Assembly: GCA_029821515.1 (NCBI GenBank)
Contig: JALGTD010000011.1
Span: forward strand, 1 to 14,031
DNA from: Candidatus Zipacnadia bacterium
GTDB lineage: Bacteria > Armatimonadota > Zipacnadia > Zipacnadales > Zipacnadaceae
DNA: 14,031 nucleotides
Direction: 5' to 3'
The notes beneath the pieces are model-generated. The model searched no databases and was not told the origin of the DNA. It saw nothing but the letters and a program-made list of their open reading frames with translations. The position numbers were made by a program, and so were the translations under genes. Position 1 is the first letter of the stretch; the number at the start of each line of letters is the position of its first letter. Of this stretch, positions 1-7,368 are shown piece by piece.

Positions 1-92
1 TTCTTCACCTCACCGTAGGACCAGGAGCGAATAACTTCTGGCGATGCCAATCCCACAGTTATCACTTCGAAGTCAGTACTATTTCCAGGCAA
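1..92 (-). CDS. rpoC: RNA polymerase beta' subunit, N-terminal fragment
   Basis: Start of the beta' subunit of RNA polymerase, the largest core subunit. The minus strand from 92 reads 30 codons, and residues 14-30 (GLASPEVIRSWSYGEVK) are the conserved RpoC N-terminus; the gene runs off the left edge. The start is a TTG at 92-90. An in-frame TAG lies immediately upstream, so the gene cannot begin earlier in this frame, and a perfect GGAGG (complement of 101-105) sits 8 nt before the TTG. The GTG codons further in (residues 10 and 13) are less well placed. rpoC follows rpoB by 82 nt on the same strand, the usual rpoBC order. Residues 1-13 (MPGNSTDFEVITV) differ from the common MLDVNNFD-type opening. 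Identity is certain; the exact start is likely. Confidence 0.93.
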   Translation of the reverse strand, partial: MPGNSTDFEVITVGLASPEVIRSWSYGEVK

Positions 93-100
93 CTATCTCG

Positions 101-105
101 CCTCC
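101..105 (-). promoter_or_regulatory. rpoC ribosome binding site
   Basis: GGAGG on the minus strand, 8 nt upstream of the TTG at 92-90. It decides the rpoC start, because the codon just before the TTG is an in-frame stop. Confidence 0.8.
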
Positions 106-174
106 GGGAATGGAATGTGTCAGATCAGTCCATCATCGGACAGTATTCGGCAGCTAGGACAGCCCCACCAAATC

Positions 175-3100
175 TTACCTGAGACTTCTCCCATCGCTGG
201 TAAGGTCGATAACCTGGCCCTCTTCGTCCTCCACTCTTACGTCCAGCGCCAGGCTTTGCATCTCCCGCACCAGAATCTTGAATGACTCAGGAATTCCGGG
301 TTCGTCGATATTTTCGTTTTTCACTATAGCCTCATAGGTCTCCACCCGGCCCTGCACGTCATCAGACTTTACAGTGAGCATCTCCTGCAATATGTGGGCA
401 GCGCCGTAAGCCTCCAGCGCCCAGACCTCCATCTCCCCGAATCGCTGGCCACCCATCTGTGCCTTGCCACCCAGCGGCTGCTGGGTGATAAGCGAATACG
501 GTCCGGTCGAACGGGCGTGAATCTTATCTTCAGCCAGATGGTGCAACTTCATCATATACATCGAGCCGACAGTCACCGGCTGGTTGAACGGCTCACCAGT
601 CCGCCCGTCGTAAAGCACCGACCGACCGGTTTCGGGATCAAACTGTACTCGCTGCCAGGCTCGCTCGGTAGCAATATCGGTCAACAATTGCGCAGCTTGC
701 TTCTCAGTCGCTTCTTCCCACGTATCCGAATCGACGGCCAACCACTCAGCTAAAGGTGCCAATTGCTCTTTGTTATACTGGCCCAACTGTTGGGTGATCT
801 CCGCCTGTAGCTGCTCGATACTGTCAGACTTAAAGTTACCCAGGTCAATGACCAGCTCGAACCGGTTCAGTTCATAATGGGCATAATCGGCCAGCATATT
901 GTAGCGCATCTGGTGCTGAACAGTGGCCAGGCCCTGCTTAATCTCCTCAGCAGAGTACCCGTTAAACACCGGGCAGACAAAATCCCGCCCCAGATGACTA
1001 GCAGCGTAGCCCAGATGCGTCTCGAAGACTTGACCAATATTCATACGCGACGGCACGCTGAGCGGATTCAGGCAAACATCTATCGGGATGCCGTCAGCAA
1101 GATAAGGCATATCCTCGGCCGGCAATATCTTGGAGATAACCCCCTTGTTGCCATGGCGCCCCGTCATTTTATCGCCGGTCATAACCTTGCGACGCTGAGC
1201 GACGAACACCTGAACCATCTGGTTGACACCGGGCTTGAGCTGGTCAGGCGACAGCTTCTTCAAGCCACCACCACAGCGGGGGCACTCCAAATGATCAGGT
1301 TTCATGCCAAAGCCATAGTCAGCTTCGCACTTCCGGCACTGGTACCGGTAGCGGGAGAATACCCGTATGCCGATGACTATTCCGCCTTCACCGTGCGGCA
1401 CACGCAGGGAGACATCGCGCATCTCCTCGGCCTTCTTGCCGAAGATGGCAATAACTAGCTTCTCCTCCGCCGTCAATTCTGACTGCCCCTTGGGCGCAAC
1501 TTTGCCGACGATAATGTCGCCAGTGCGGATCTCAGCACCCATCCGCACTATCCCAGTTTCGTCCAGATTCTTCAAAGCATCATCACCGACGTTTGGGATA
1601 TCGGGGGTAATCTCTTCGGCACCCAGTTTCGTGTCACGGGCCTCACACTCGTAACGCTCGATATGGATTGAGGTCAGCACATCATCGCGAACCAGTCGCT
1701 CACTGACGAGGATGGCATCCTCGTAGTTGTAACCCTCAAAGGGCATAAAGGCAACGGTGAGGTTTCTACCCAGAGCCAACTCGCCTCTGTCCGTAGAAGC
1801 GCCATCAGCCAGAATCTGCCCCGCCTTGACCTGTTCTCCTTCACTGACAACCGGACGTTGGTTAATACAGGTACCCATATTGGTTCGCACGAACTTCTGC
1901 AGAGGGAGGTGCTCTTCACTGTCGTCGGCATATTCTATTGTTATCTGTTCACTGTCGACCTGCCGGACAGTACCGTCGTGCTGGACAACTAACACAGCGC
2001 CCGAGTCGTGGGCCGCGATGCTCTCGATGCCGGTTTTAATCAAAGGAGCTTCCGCACCCAGCAGGGGTACGGCCTGCCGCTGCATATTCGAGCCAGCCAA
2101 AGCTCGCACTGCATCGTCGTTTTCTAAGAAGGGAATCAGCGCAGTGGCTACCGAGAATATCTGGCAAGCCGACACATCGCGGTAATCCACTTCTTTGGCA
2201 GACACCTGCGGGAAGCTTTCTCCGTGCCGGACGACGATTTCGTCGTGGATAAACTTGCCGTCCTCATCAACCGGTTCGGCACTGGTAGCGATATAATATT
2301 GTTCTTCCTCGGCTGCATCCAGATACTCAACCTTCTCGGTCACCCGGCTATTTTCCACTTTGTAGTACGGAGCCTCAATAAAACCCATATCATTGACTCG
2401 CGCATGCAACGCCAGATAACCGATCAATCCCACATTAGGACCTTCCGGGGTTTGGATGGGGCAGATCCGCCCATAATGCGAGTGGTGGACATCGCGCACC
2501 TCCAGCTTGGCACTCTGCTTCGAGAGCCCGCCGGGCCCCAGCGCCGACAGTCGTCGCTTGTGGGCCAACTCCGCCAGGGGATTGATCTGGTCCATAAACT
2601 GAGAGAGCTGCCCACTGCCAAAGAAGCTGTTTATGGCAGCCGTGATCGGCTTGATGCTGATCACCGACGCGGGGACCATTTCCTCGGGGTCCTGGCTGGT
2701 CATCCGCTCCCGCGCCACGCGTTCCATCCGGAAAAAGCCGGTGCGTAGTTGTGTTTGAAGCTGCTCGCCTACTGCTCGTACGCGTTTGTTTTGCAGATGA
2801 TCAATGTCATCGACTTGACCCCCGCCACGGGCCAGTCCAGTGATGTAGTCCAGTATTCCCAATAGGTCTGTGCGAGTTAGATGACGGACACTCTCATCGA
2901 CCTGGCATGCTATCTTCTGGTTAATCTTGTAGCGACCTACTCGGCTCAGGTCGTATCGCTTAATATCAAAGAAATACGAACTAATAAGCGATTCCGCGCT
3001 CTCAATAGTAGGAGGGTCGCCGGGATGCATCTTGCGATATACATCCAGTAGTCCTTCTTCAGCAGAGTGAGCGTCGTCGTCTTCCAGCGTCTCGTATATC

Positions 3101-3981
3101 TCGTAGGGCACCGCGAGTACGCGCACTTGCTTACGGCCCATCTCCTGGAGCCTATTGGCGATACTCTCGCTGATGTACCCATACTGGCTAACCACGATGT
3201 TGCCGGCACTGTCAGTTATCTCGTCAAGAGCGTAGTAAGCGTTGTATGCCTCCAGTCCGGGTATCCCAATCTCTTCACGTTGGATAAAGCCGTCAATCAG
3301 TTCCTTAACAGCTACCCGATGGTGCTCGCCAAAATATTCCAGCACTTCAGCGTCAGTGCCCGTCGGGGGAAGATCGGAGTCTTCAGGGCTTCCAAACCAG
3401 TCCAGTGCTCGCAGTAAAGTGGTCACGGCAAACTTGCGGGTCTGTCCGATCTTAACGCTTATTGATCCGCTGCTGGCCTGACTAATCTCCACCCAGGCTC
3501 CCTCAGCCGGGATTATCTGGGCAGAATATAAGATCCGACCGGCCGAATCAATACTGTCACGGAAGTAAACACTGGGGGAACGCGCCAACTGGCTGATCAC
3601 TACCCGTTCGGCACCGTTGATCAGGAAGGTACCATCGGGTGTCATCTTAGCAAGCTCGCCCATGTACAACTCAGTTTCCTTGATCTCACCGGTCTCGCGA
3701 TTGACCAGACGCACCTTCGCGTAGAAAGGCTGCTCGTAGGTAATATCAGCCTCGCGGCATTCCTGTAAAGTGCGTTTTGGTTCATCTAGCCGGTAGTCAA
3801 GAAACTCCAGGGCCAAGATCCCCGTGTAGTCATCAATGGGGCTGAAGTTGCGGAACAGCTCACAAAGCCCCTCCTCAACAAACCACCGGTAAGACTCAGT
3901 TTGGACTTCAATCAAATTGGGCAGCAGCTTTAGATCATCCGGATTCTGCTGGCGAAACGGCAGGGTTACGAGTTGCTCCAT
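175..3981 (-). CDS. rpoB: DNA-directed RNA polymerase subunit beta
   Basis: Catalytic beta subunit of RNA polymerase, 1268 residues from the chosen ATG at 3981. Seen: the N-terminal LPNLIEVQTESYRWF block; the rifampicin-binding cluster around D464, H474 and S479 (equivalents of E. coli D516, H526, S531, all wild type, so predicted rifampicin sensitive); the NYEDAI acidic pair E754-D755; the DKMTGRHGNKG block (937-947) with active-site lysines K938 and K946; and the C-terminal MGGQRFGEMEVWALEAYGAA block that meets beta'. Between VFSR and LKPGVNQ there is an insertion with four cysteines, C882-x2-C885-x14-C900-x2-C903, which looks like a zinc ribbon. An upstream in-frame GTG at 4047 would add 22 residues, but these do not resemble RpoB and lie in the structured leader. 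AAGGAG is present 12 nt before the ATG, a rather long spacing. rpoC follows; rplJ-rplL do not precede it. Confidence 0.98.
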   Translation of the reverse strand: MEQLVTLPFRQQNPDDLKLLPNLIEVQTESYRWFVEEGLCELFRNFSPIDDYTGILALEFLDYRLDEPKRTLQECREADITYEQPFYAKVRLVNRETGEIKETELYMGELAKMTPDGTFLINGAERVVISQLARSPSVYFRDSIDSAGRILYSAQIIPAEGAWVEISQASSGSISVKIGQTRKFAVTTLLRALDWFGSPEDSDLPPTGTDAEVLEYFGEHHRVAVKELIDGFIQREEIGIPGLEAYNAYYALDEITDSAGNIVVSQYGYISESIANRLQEMGRKQVRVLAVPYEIYETLEDDDAHSAEEGLLDVYRKMHPGDPPTIESAESLISSYFFDIKRYDLSRVGRYKINQKIACQVDESVRHLTRTDLLGILDYITGLARGGGQVDDIDHLQNKRVRAVGEQLQTQLRTGFFRMERVARERMTSQDPEEMVPASVISIKPITAAINSFFGSGQLSQFMDQINPLAELAHKRRLSALGPGGLSKQSAKLEVRDVHHSHYGRICPIQTPEGPNVGLIGYLALHARVNDMGFIEAPYYKVENSRVTEKVEYLDAAEEEQYYIATSAEPVDEDGKFIHDEIVVRHGESFPQVSAKEVDYRDVSACQIFSVATALIPFLENDDAVRALAGSNMQRQAVPLLGAEAPLIKTGIESIAAHDSGAVLVVQHDGTVRQVDSEQITIEYADDSEEHLPLQKFVRTNMGTCINQRPVVSEGEQVKAGQILADGASTDRGELALGRNLTVAFMPFEGYNYEDAILVSERLVRDDVLTSIHIERYECEARDTKLGAEEITPDIPNVGDDALKNLDETGIVRMGAEIRTGDIIVGKVAPKGQSELTAEEKLVIAIFGKKAEEMRDVSLRVPHGEGGIVIGIRVFSRYRYQCRKCEADYGFGMKPDHLECPRCGGGLKKLSPDQLKPGVNQMVQVFVAQRRKVMTGDKMTGRHGNKGVISKILPAEDMPYLADGIPIDVCLNPLSVPSRMNIGQVFETHLGYAASHLGRDFVCPVFNGYSAEEIKQGLATVQHQMRYNMLADYAHYELNRFELVIDLGNFKSDSIEQLQAEITQQLGQYNKEQLAPLAEWLAVDSDTWEEATEKQAAQLLTDIATERAWQRVQFDPETGRSVLYDGRTGEPFNQPVTVGSMYMMKLHHLAEDKIHARSTGPYSLITQQPLGGKAQMGGQRFGEMEVWALEAYGAAHILQEMLTVKSDDVQGRVETYEAIVKNENIDEPGIPESFKILVREMQSLALDVRVEDEEGQVIDLTSDGRSLR

Positions 3982-4029
3982 AACGATAGCAGACTCCTTA
4001 CCAAGGCGAAGCAGTGCTGTGGGGCATAA

Positions 4030-4054
4030 TGGTGTCGACACCAGCACAGGCTGG
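4030..4054 (-). promoter_or_regulatory. inverted repeats in the rpoB leader
   Basis: Within the predicted rpoB 5' leader, TGGTGTCGACACCA (4030-4043) is a perfect 14-nt palindrome, and CCAGC-acag-GCTGG (4041-4054) is a 5-bp stem with a 4-nt loop. The two share 4041-4043, so in RNA they would be mutually exclusive. A third small stem, CACAC-gtcag-GTGTG, lies near 4143-4157. No T-tract follows any of them, so none looks like an intrinsic terminator. A regulatory role is only a suggestion. Confidence 0.35.
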
Positions 4055-4201
4055 CGCGGCCTCGCACAGAGTGCCCGCTTGCACGATCAACATTGGGGTA
4101 TTAAGTGAGGCATACAGTTAGAGCCTACGTCATACAACACGTCACACGTCAGGTGTGCTGTGCACTGGGAATAGGTGTGTGTGGTTTGTAGAATAGCTTA
4201 T

Positions 4202-4230
4202 AGTATAATACTTTTCCCAGTGCTTGTCAA
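4202..4230 (-). promoter_or_regulatory. sigma-70 type promoter for rpoBC
   Basis: On the minus strand, TTGACA (complement of 4225-4230) is followed by a 17-nt spacer and TATACT (complement of 4202-4207): a full consensus -35, optimal spacing and 5 of 6 bases in the -10. Transcription would begin near 4195, giving a leader of about 214 nt before the rpoB ATG at 3981. The spacer and both hexamers were counted base by base. Confidence 0.85.
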
Positions 4231-4293
4231 GGCTTGCGAGCAATATTACTTGCAGTCCGCCCACCCGTGGCAGCCAACAGTCGTATCTCAAGC

Positions 4294-4322
4294 TTGACAA
4301 GTTGGTAGAATCGTGATACTCT
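4294..4322 (+). promoter_or_regulatory. divergent promoter for the tyrosine kinase gene
   Basis: TTGACA at 4294-4299, a 17-nt spacer, then TACTCT at 4317-4322 preceded by TG one base upstream (4314-4315), an extended -10 pattern that offsets the weak hexamer. A start near 4329 would leave a leader of about 70 nt before the TTG at 4399. It points away from the rpoBC promoter. Confidence 0.6.
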
Positions 4323-4386
4323 GCGGACGAATTTATCAACCGCATATCTGTATATCTGCGTCAATCCGGCTGCAGCACCACTACAC

Positions 4387-4392
4387 AGGTGA
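4387..4392 (+). promoter_or_regulatory. ribosome binding site of the kinase gene
   Basis: AGGTGA at 4387-4392, 6 nt before the TTG at 4399. It supports a TTG start over the nearest in-frame ATG (residue 19, at 4453), which would cut off the conserved cytoplasmic leader before the first membrane segment. Confidence 0.7.
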
Positions 4393-4398
4393 ACCCAG

Positions 4399-6564
4399 TT
4401 GGAAACGAGCCAGCCCCAGAGGACATTTGATGCGCGCGACTATCTGCGCATAATGCAGAAGCGCAAGTGGTTCATCTTGATTGTCGCCCTGACGGCAATG
4501 GTCAGTGGCGGTATTTATGCCCAAGTTTACCCCAAGCGCTTTCGGGCCACTGCCTGGGTAGTAGTCTACCCTGAGCCGCAGAGTTTCTTCTGGGGCCCTG
4601 GTCAACGGCCCCGCGAGCAAGGTCGCCAGATGTCTCTGGAGACTCAGGCAGCCTTGGCAGGAAGCAATGAAGTAGCCGCCCTTGCTGCTACGCGCTTGCA
4701 AGCCCGCTCAGCGCAACAAGTTATCGCTGATCCTGCCGACATCGCCGGCAGTATCTCCGCGCGGGCCATACCTCCGGATCGTATACGCATTCAAGCTACC
4801 CATCAAAGCCGACTCTATGCCATCAGTTTTGCCAATCAAACTGCACAGAGTTTCGTAGAACTCAGCACCGAATATCGCCGTAAAGAAGACTCCGCTGCCG
4901 TCCAGTTCCTTGAGAAACAGTTGGTAAGCACTGAGGGTGAACTGCAGAAGGCCCTCGACGATAAGCAGACCAAGCAGAAGCAGTGGGGTATTGTCAGTCC
5001 CGACGCCAGCCAGGCAGCCGCCGGCACCCTTTACAACTACCAGACGGCGCTCGAGCAAGCTCAAATGGAGCTATCTATCACCGAATCGCACATCGCGTCA
5101 CTGCAAGAGCAACTTGCCGAACTGTACGAATCTCCGGTCTCGGAGCAACCCATAGCCAATTCTTACCGAGACAGCCTGGAAGCACAGTTGGAGACCGCCA
5201 GAATAACACTTGCCCAACTACGTACCCGCTACATTGACAATTATCCGGCCGTCCAGCAGGTCCAACTGCAGGTTGAGGAACTCAGCAAGCAGATCTCTGA
5301 AGAGCCAGCGTTCATCCGCCACAAACAAGTAGTGAACGAAGCTCGCCTTGCTGAGCTGTCTGAACAGATTAGAACAAGCAAAACGCAGGCCGCCACTCTC
5401 CACGCCCGCATAAGTGTCCTGCAGAACTTGATAAGCAAGACCCAAGCAACAGCGATAAACTTGTTGGAAAAACAGAACCTTCTGGCGCGAGATGCATACG
5501 AGGTAGGGCTATATCAACAGACTTATGAAGCCTTACTCCAGGAGTTGCAAGACCGTCGGCTCCAGAAGGCTGCTAAGCAGGGTACGGCTGACGTCCTGGA
5601 TCATGCTCTCCGGGCGACGCCGATGGAAGTAAATGTGTGGCGCAGCATATTGTTCACCGGAATGCTGGGCCTAGTGGGCGGAATAGCTTTTGCCCTGCTA
5701 ATGGAAATGCTAGACACCGCCATCTACACCCCCGACGATATTCTCTACGACACTGAGGTGGACTTCCTCGGCGTTATTCCCCTGGCTGAAAGTGAACAGG
5801 CACAACTAGTGACACTTGCCGCCCCCCGCAGTCCACCGACGGAGGCCTATCGCACCCTGCGCTCTAACATAAACTTTGCCATCCTGGATAGGCCTGCACA
5901 GAAGTTCCTGATAACCAGCGCAGGTAGCGGCGAAGGCAAGAGCGTCGTGACTGCCAACCTGGGGCTAGTCTTTGCTCAGGCTGGCGAGTCAGTCATAGTG
6001 GTTGACAGCGACCTGCGACGGCCCAATCTTTATCGACTGTTTACGCTGGACAGCACCCCGGGGTTGACCAGCGTGCTAATGGGCGAAACTGCCATAGAGG
6101 ACGCCCTGCAAGAGACGGAAGTGGAGAACCTGCGCGTACTGACCAGTGGTCCGTTGCCGCCCAATCCCGCGGAACTGTTGGATTCAAGCCACATGGATGA
6201 TTTCATTGAAGACGTCGTCAACTATGCTGATATCGTCTTGTTTGACTCCCCGCCAGCTATCATGCTGGCCGACGCTATAATTCTATCTGCCAAACTCGAC
6301 ACTACCATCCTGGTAGTTGAGTCTGGTCAGGTCACTCGCGAGGCACTCAGCGAAACAGTCAGGCTGATTAACCGTGCTCACGGCGATATCCTGGGCGTGA
6401 TACTTAACAAGATGGATATCAGCCGCAGTGGCTATTACTACTACTATTACTACTATTACTACGACTACACCCGACCGACGCCGGAAGAAGCGGCTATTGC
6501 AGAGCGTGCGCAAGCTGACCAGCCGCCACTTACATCCCCGTTCCAATCTCCCGAGTCTGACTAG
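4399..6564 (+). CDS. Wzz-type chain-length regulator fused to BY-family tyrosine kinase
   Basis: Polysaccharide co-polymerase and autokinase of the Wzc/CapB type, 721 residues, inner membrane. The order is: a Wzz-like segment with membrane helix 1 at about 24-43; a long extracytoplasmic region (about 45-410) rich in coiled coil; membrane helix 2 at about 417-435; then a cytoplasmic kinase domain with Walker A SAGSGEGKS (507-515), Walker A' VIVVDSDLRRP (to P542) and Walker B IVLFDSPP (to P619). The C-terminus carries ten consecutive tyrosines (679-688), then Asp-Tyr, the expected site of autophosphorylation in this family. Known members control export and length of capsule or exopolysaccharide. 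The fused form is typical of Gram-negative Wzc; Firmicutes usually split it into CpsC and CpsD. No glycosyltransferase, flippase or polymerase gene is adjacent, so its polysaccharide is unknown. The start is TTG with AGGTGA. Confidence 0.93.
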   Translation: METSQPQRTFDARDYLRIMQKRKWFILIVALTAMVSGGIYAQVYPKRFRATAWVVVYPEPQSFFWGPGQRPREQGRQMSLETQAALAGSNEVAALAATRLQARSAQQVIADPADIAGSISARAIPPDRIRIQATHQSRLYAISFANQTAQSFVELSTEYRRKEDSAAVQFLEKQLVSTEGELQKALDDKQTKQKQWGIVSPDASQAAAGTLYNYQTALEQAQMELSITESHIASLQEQLAELYESPVSEQPIANSYRDSLEAQLETARITLAQLRTRYIDNYPAVQQVQLQVEELSKQISEEPAFIRHKQVVNEARLAELSEQIRTSKTQAATLHARISVLQNLISKTQATAINLLEKQNLLARDAYEVGLYQQTYEALLQELQDRRLQKAAKQGTADVLDHALRATPMEVNVWRSILFTGMLGLVGGIAFALLMEMLDTAIYTPDDILYDTEVDFLGVIPLAESEQAQLVTLAAPRSPPTEAYRTLRSNINFAILDRPAQKFLITSAGSGEGKSVVTANLGLVFAQAGESVIVVDSDLRRPNLYRLFTLDSTPGLTSVLMGETAIEDALQETEVENLRVLTSGPLPPNPAELLDSSHMDDFIEDVVNYADIVLFDSPPAIMLADAIILSAKLDTTILVVESGQVTREALSETVRLINRAHGDILGVILNKMDISRSGYYYYYYYYYYDYTRPTPEEAAIAERAQADQPPLTSPFQSPESD
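6433..6468 (+). repeat. TAT/TAC tandem codon run encoding the poly-tyrosine tail
   Basis: Ten consecutive tyrosine codons (6433-6462; TAC in seven, TAT in three) followed by GAC TAC. At the DNA level this is an imperfect trinucleotide repeat, so replication slippage in steps of 3 nt could change the number of tyrosines without breaking the frame. It lies in the C-terminal cytoplasmic tail of the kinase. Confidence 0.9.
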
Positions 6565-6572
6565 CCTAGTCA
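6558..6572. repeat. short palindrome at the kinase stop codon
   Basis: TGACTAG-C-CTAGTCA is a perfect inverted repeat that spans the kinase stop (TAG at 6562-6564). It lies in the convergent gap before the DivIC-like gene end (6661). The stem is AT-rich and short and no T-run follows, so it is a poor terminator candidate. I see no better terminator in 6565-6660. Confidence 0.3.
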
Positions 6573-6660
6573 CTTTAGCGGTTCAACTACGCAACAGCAG
6601 GCTCACTACAAGAGTGGTATGAGCACCATTGTTGGTCCCCACCGATATGCCCCGCCGGTT

Positions 6661-7173
6661 CTATGGCTCAACATCCTTGCCCGTGGCATCGTCGGCCTGG
6701 GCTGTCTGCGAGGTCCCATTTGTACCCAACAGACAGGCGACCATATCTATCGCAGAGCCGACGGCGTTGTGCACTACTTCATATCCACGGGTCAGATTGC
6801 GGTGCACCAATTGTGACAAACGAGTGGGGACTGGCGGAGCCGATGGCTGGTCAGGTCGGCAAATTATCAGGCGCTCATCTTTCTTCACCGCCCCCAGTTC
6901 GCTGCGCGCGGCTAGTTCCTGACCGTCTTCGGTCCCCAGGTATGTGACAACCTCCGCCAGTTGCTCATTCTCCTTCGCCAGGCGCTGATGTTCGCTGCGT
7001 AGACACAGCAATTCACCGGAGAGGTGTACTGCACGGTAAATGGGGGTAAGAAATCGGCCCTGGGTAGCCACCAGTAGCGCCACCAGCGCCACCACTAACA
7101 GTACGCGATACGGCGAGCGCAGGTGAATACGGTGCAACACACTGCCCTGTGGCTGGGGCCATTTGTCAGCCAA
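6661..7173 (-). CDS. DivIC/FtsB-like septum formation initiator protein
   Basis: Small bitopic membrane protein of 170 residues resembling DivIC/FtsB, which joins FtsL and FtsQ/DivIB in the division complex. Seen: a basic cytoplasmic N-terminus (1-21), one membrane helix at about 22-37, a short coiled coil with heptad leucines (about 48-75), then the family signature of an acidic turn, AARSELGAVKKDE and a hydrophobic strand (about 82-107). The last 60 or so residues (proline-rich, then a helix-like stretch) go beyond the usual family length of roughly 100-130. The start is TTG at 7173, with GGAG (complement of 7182-7185) 8 nt upstream. It has its own promoter (7240-7268), so it may be expressed apart from the preceding genes. 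The DivIC/FtsB fold is fairly sure; which of the two names fits cannot be decided here. Confidence 0.8.
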   Translation of the reverse strand: MADKWPQPQGSVLHRIHLRSPYRVLLVVALVALLVATQGRFLTPIYRAVHLSGELLCLRSEHQRLAKENEQLAEVVTYLGTEDGQELAARSELGAVKKDERLIICRPDQPSAPPVPTRLSQLVHRNLTRGYEVVHNAVGSAIDMVACLLGTNGTSQTAQADDATGKDVEP

Positions 7174-7239
7174 GTCGGCTTCTCCGTTGCTGCAAAGTAA
7201 GCTGCGATAGATGCGGTGAACAGGACTTGTCCGCCTGAT

Positions 7240-7268
7240 ATGGTAACGATTTTGTACAAGTGTGTCAA
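7240..7268 (-). promoter_or_regulatory. promoter of the DivIC-like gene
   Basis: Minus strand TTGACA (complement of 7263-7268), a 17-nt spacer, then TACCAT (complement of 7240-7245; 4 of 6 consensus bases). The predicted start near 7233 gives a leader of about 60 nt before the TTG at 7173. The promoter lies in the 195-bp gap (7174-7368), the longest gap in the minus-strand cluster, which also suggests a transcription break here. Confidence 0.65.
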
Positions 7269-7368
7269 CCGTAACCAGCCGGGCACGGACCCAAATTCAC
7301 AAGCAGAAGGCATCCCCGACAGGCAGCCGTCGTTGCTACTCCCAGCGGCGTCGGCCGATACCTCTGCC

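Larger units (their letters stand above)
4048..4398. other. divergent intergenic region between rpoB and the kinase
   Basis: This 351-bp stretch lies between the longest possible rpoB frame and the kinase start. It holds the rpoBC promoter (minus), the kinase promoter (plus), and two copies of the 9-mer CTTGACAAG in inverted orientation (4223-4231 read on the minus strand, 4293-4301 on the plus strand), with centres 70 bp apart. Each copy overlaps one -35 box. I see no gene in it: the short frames there have no family resemblance and no ribosome binding site. Confidence 0.7.

Noticed and set aside
877..1458. A 193-codon plus-strand frame, and others of similar size, opposite rpoB
   Set aside because: All are shadows of the highly conserved rpoB reading frame.
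3982..4047. A 22-residue N-terminal extension of RpoB from a GTG at 4047
   Set aside because: The extra residues do not resemble RpoB. The ATG at 3981 directly precedes the conserved N-terminus, and the region forms palindromes expected of a leader.
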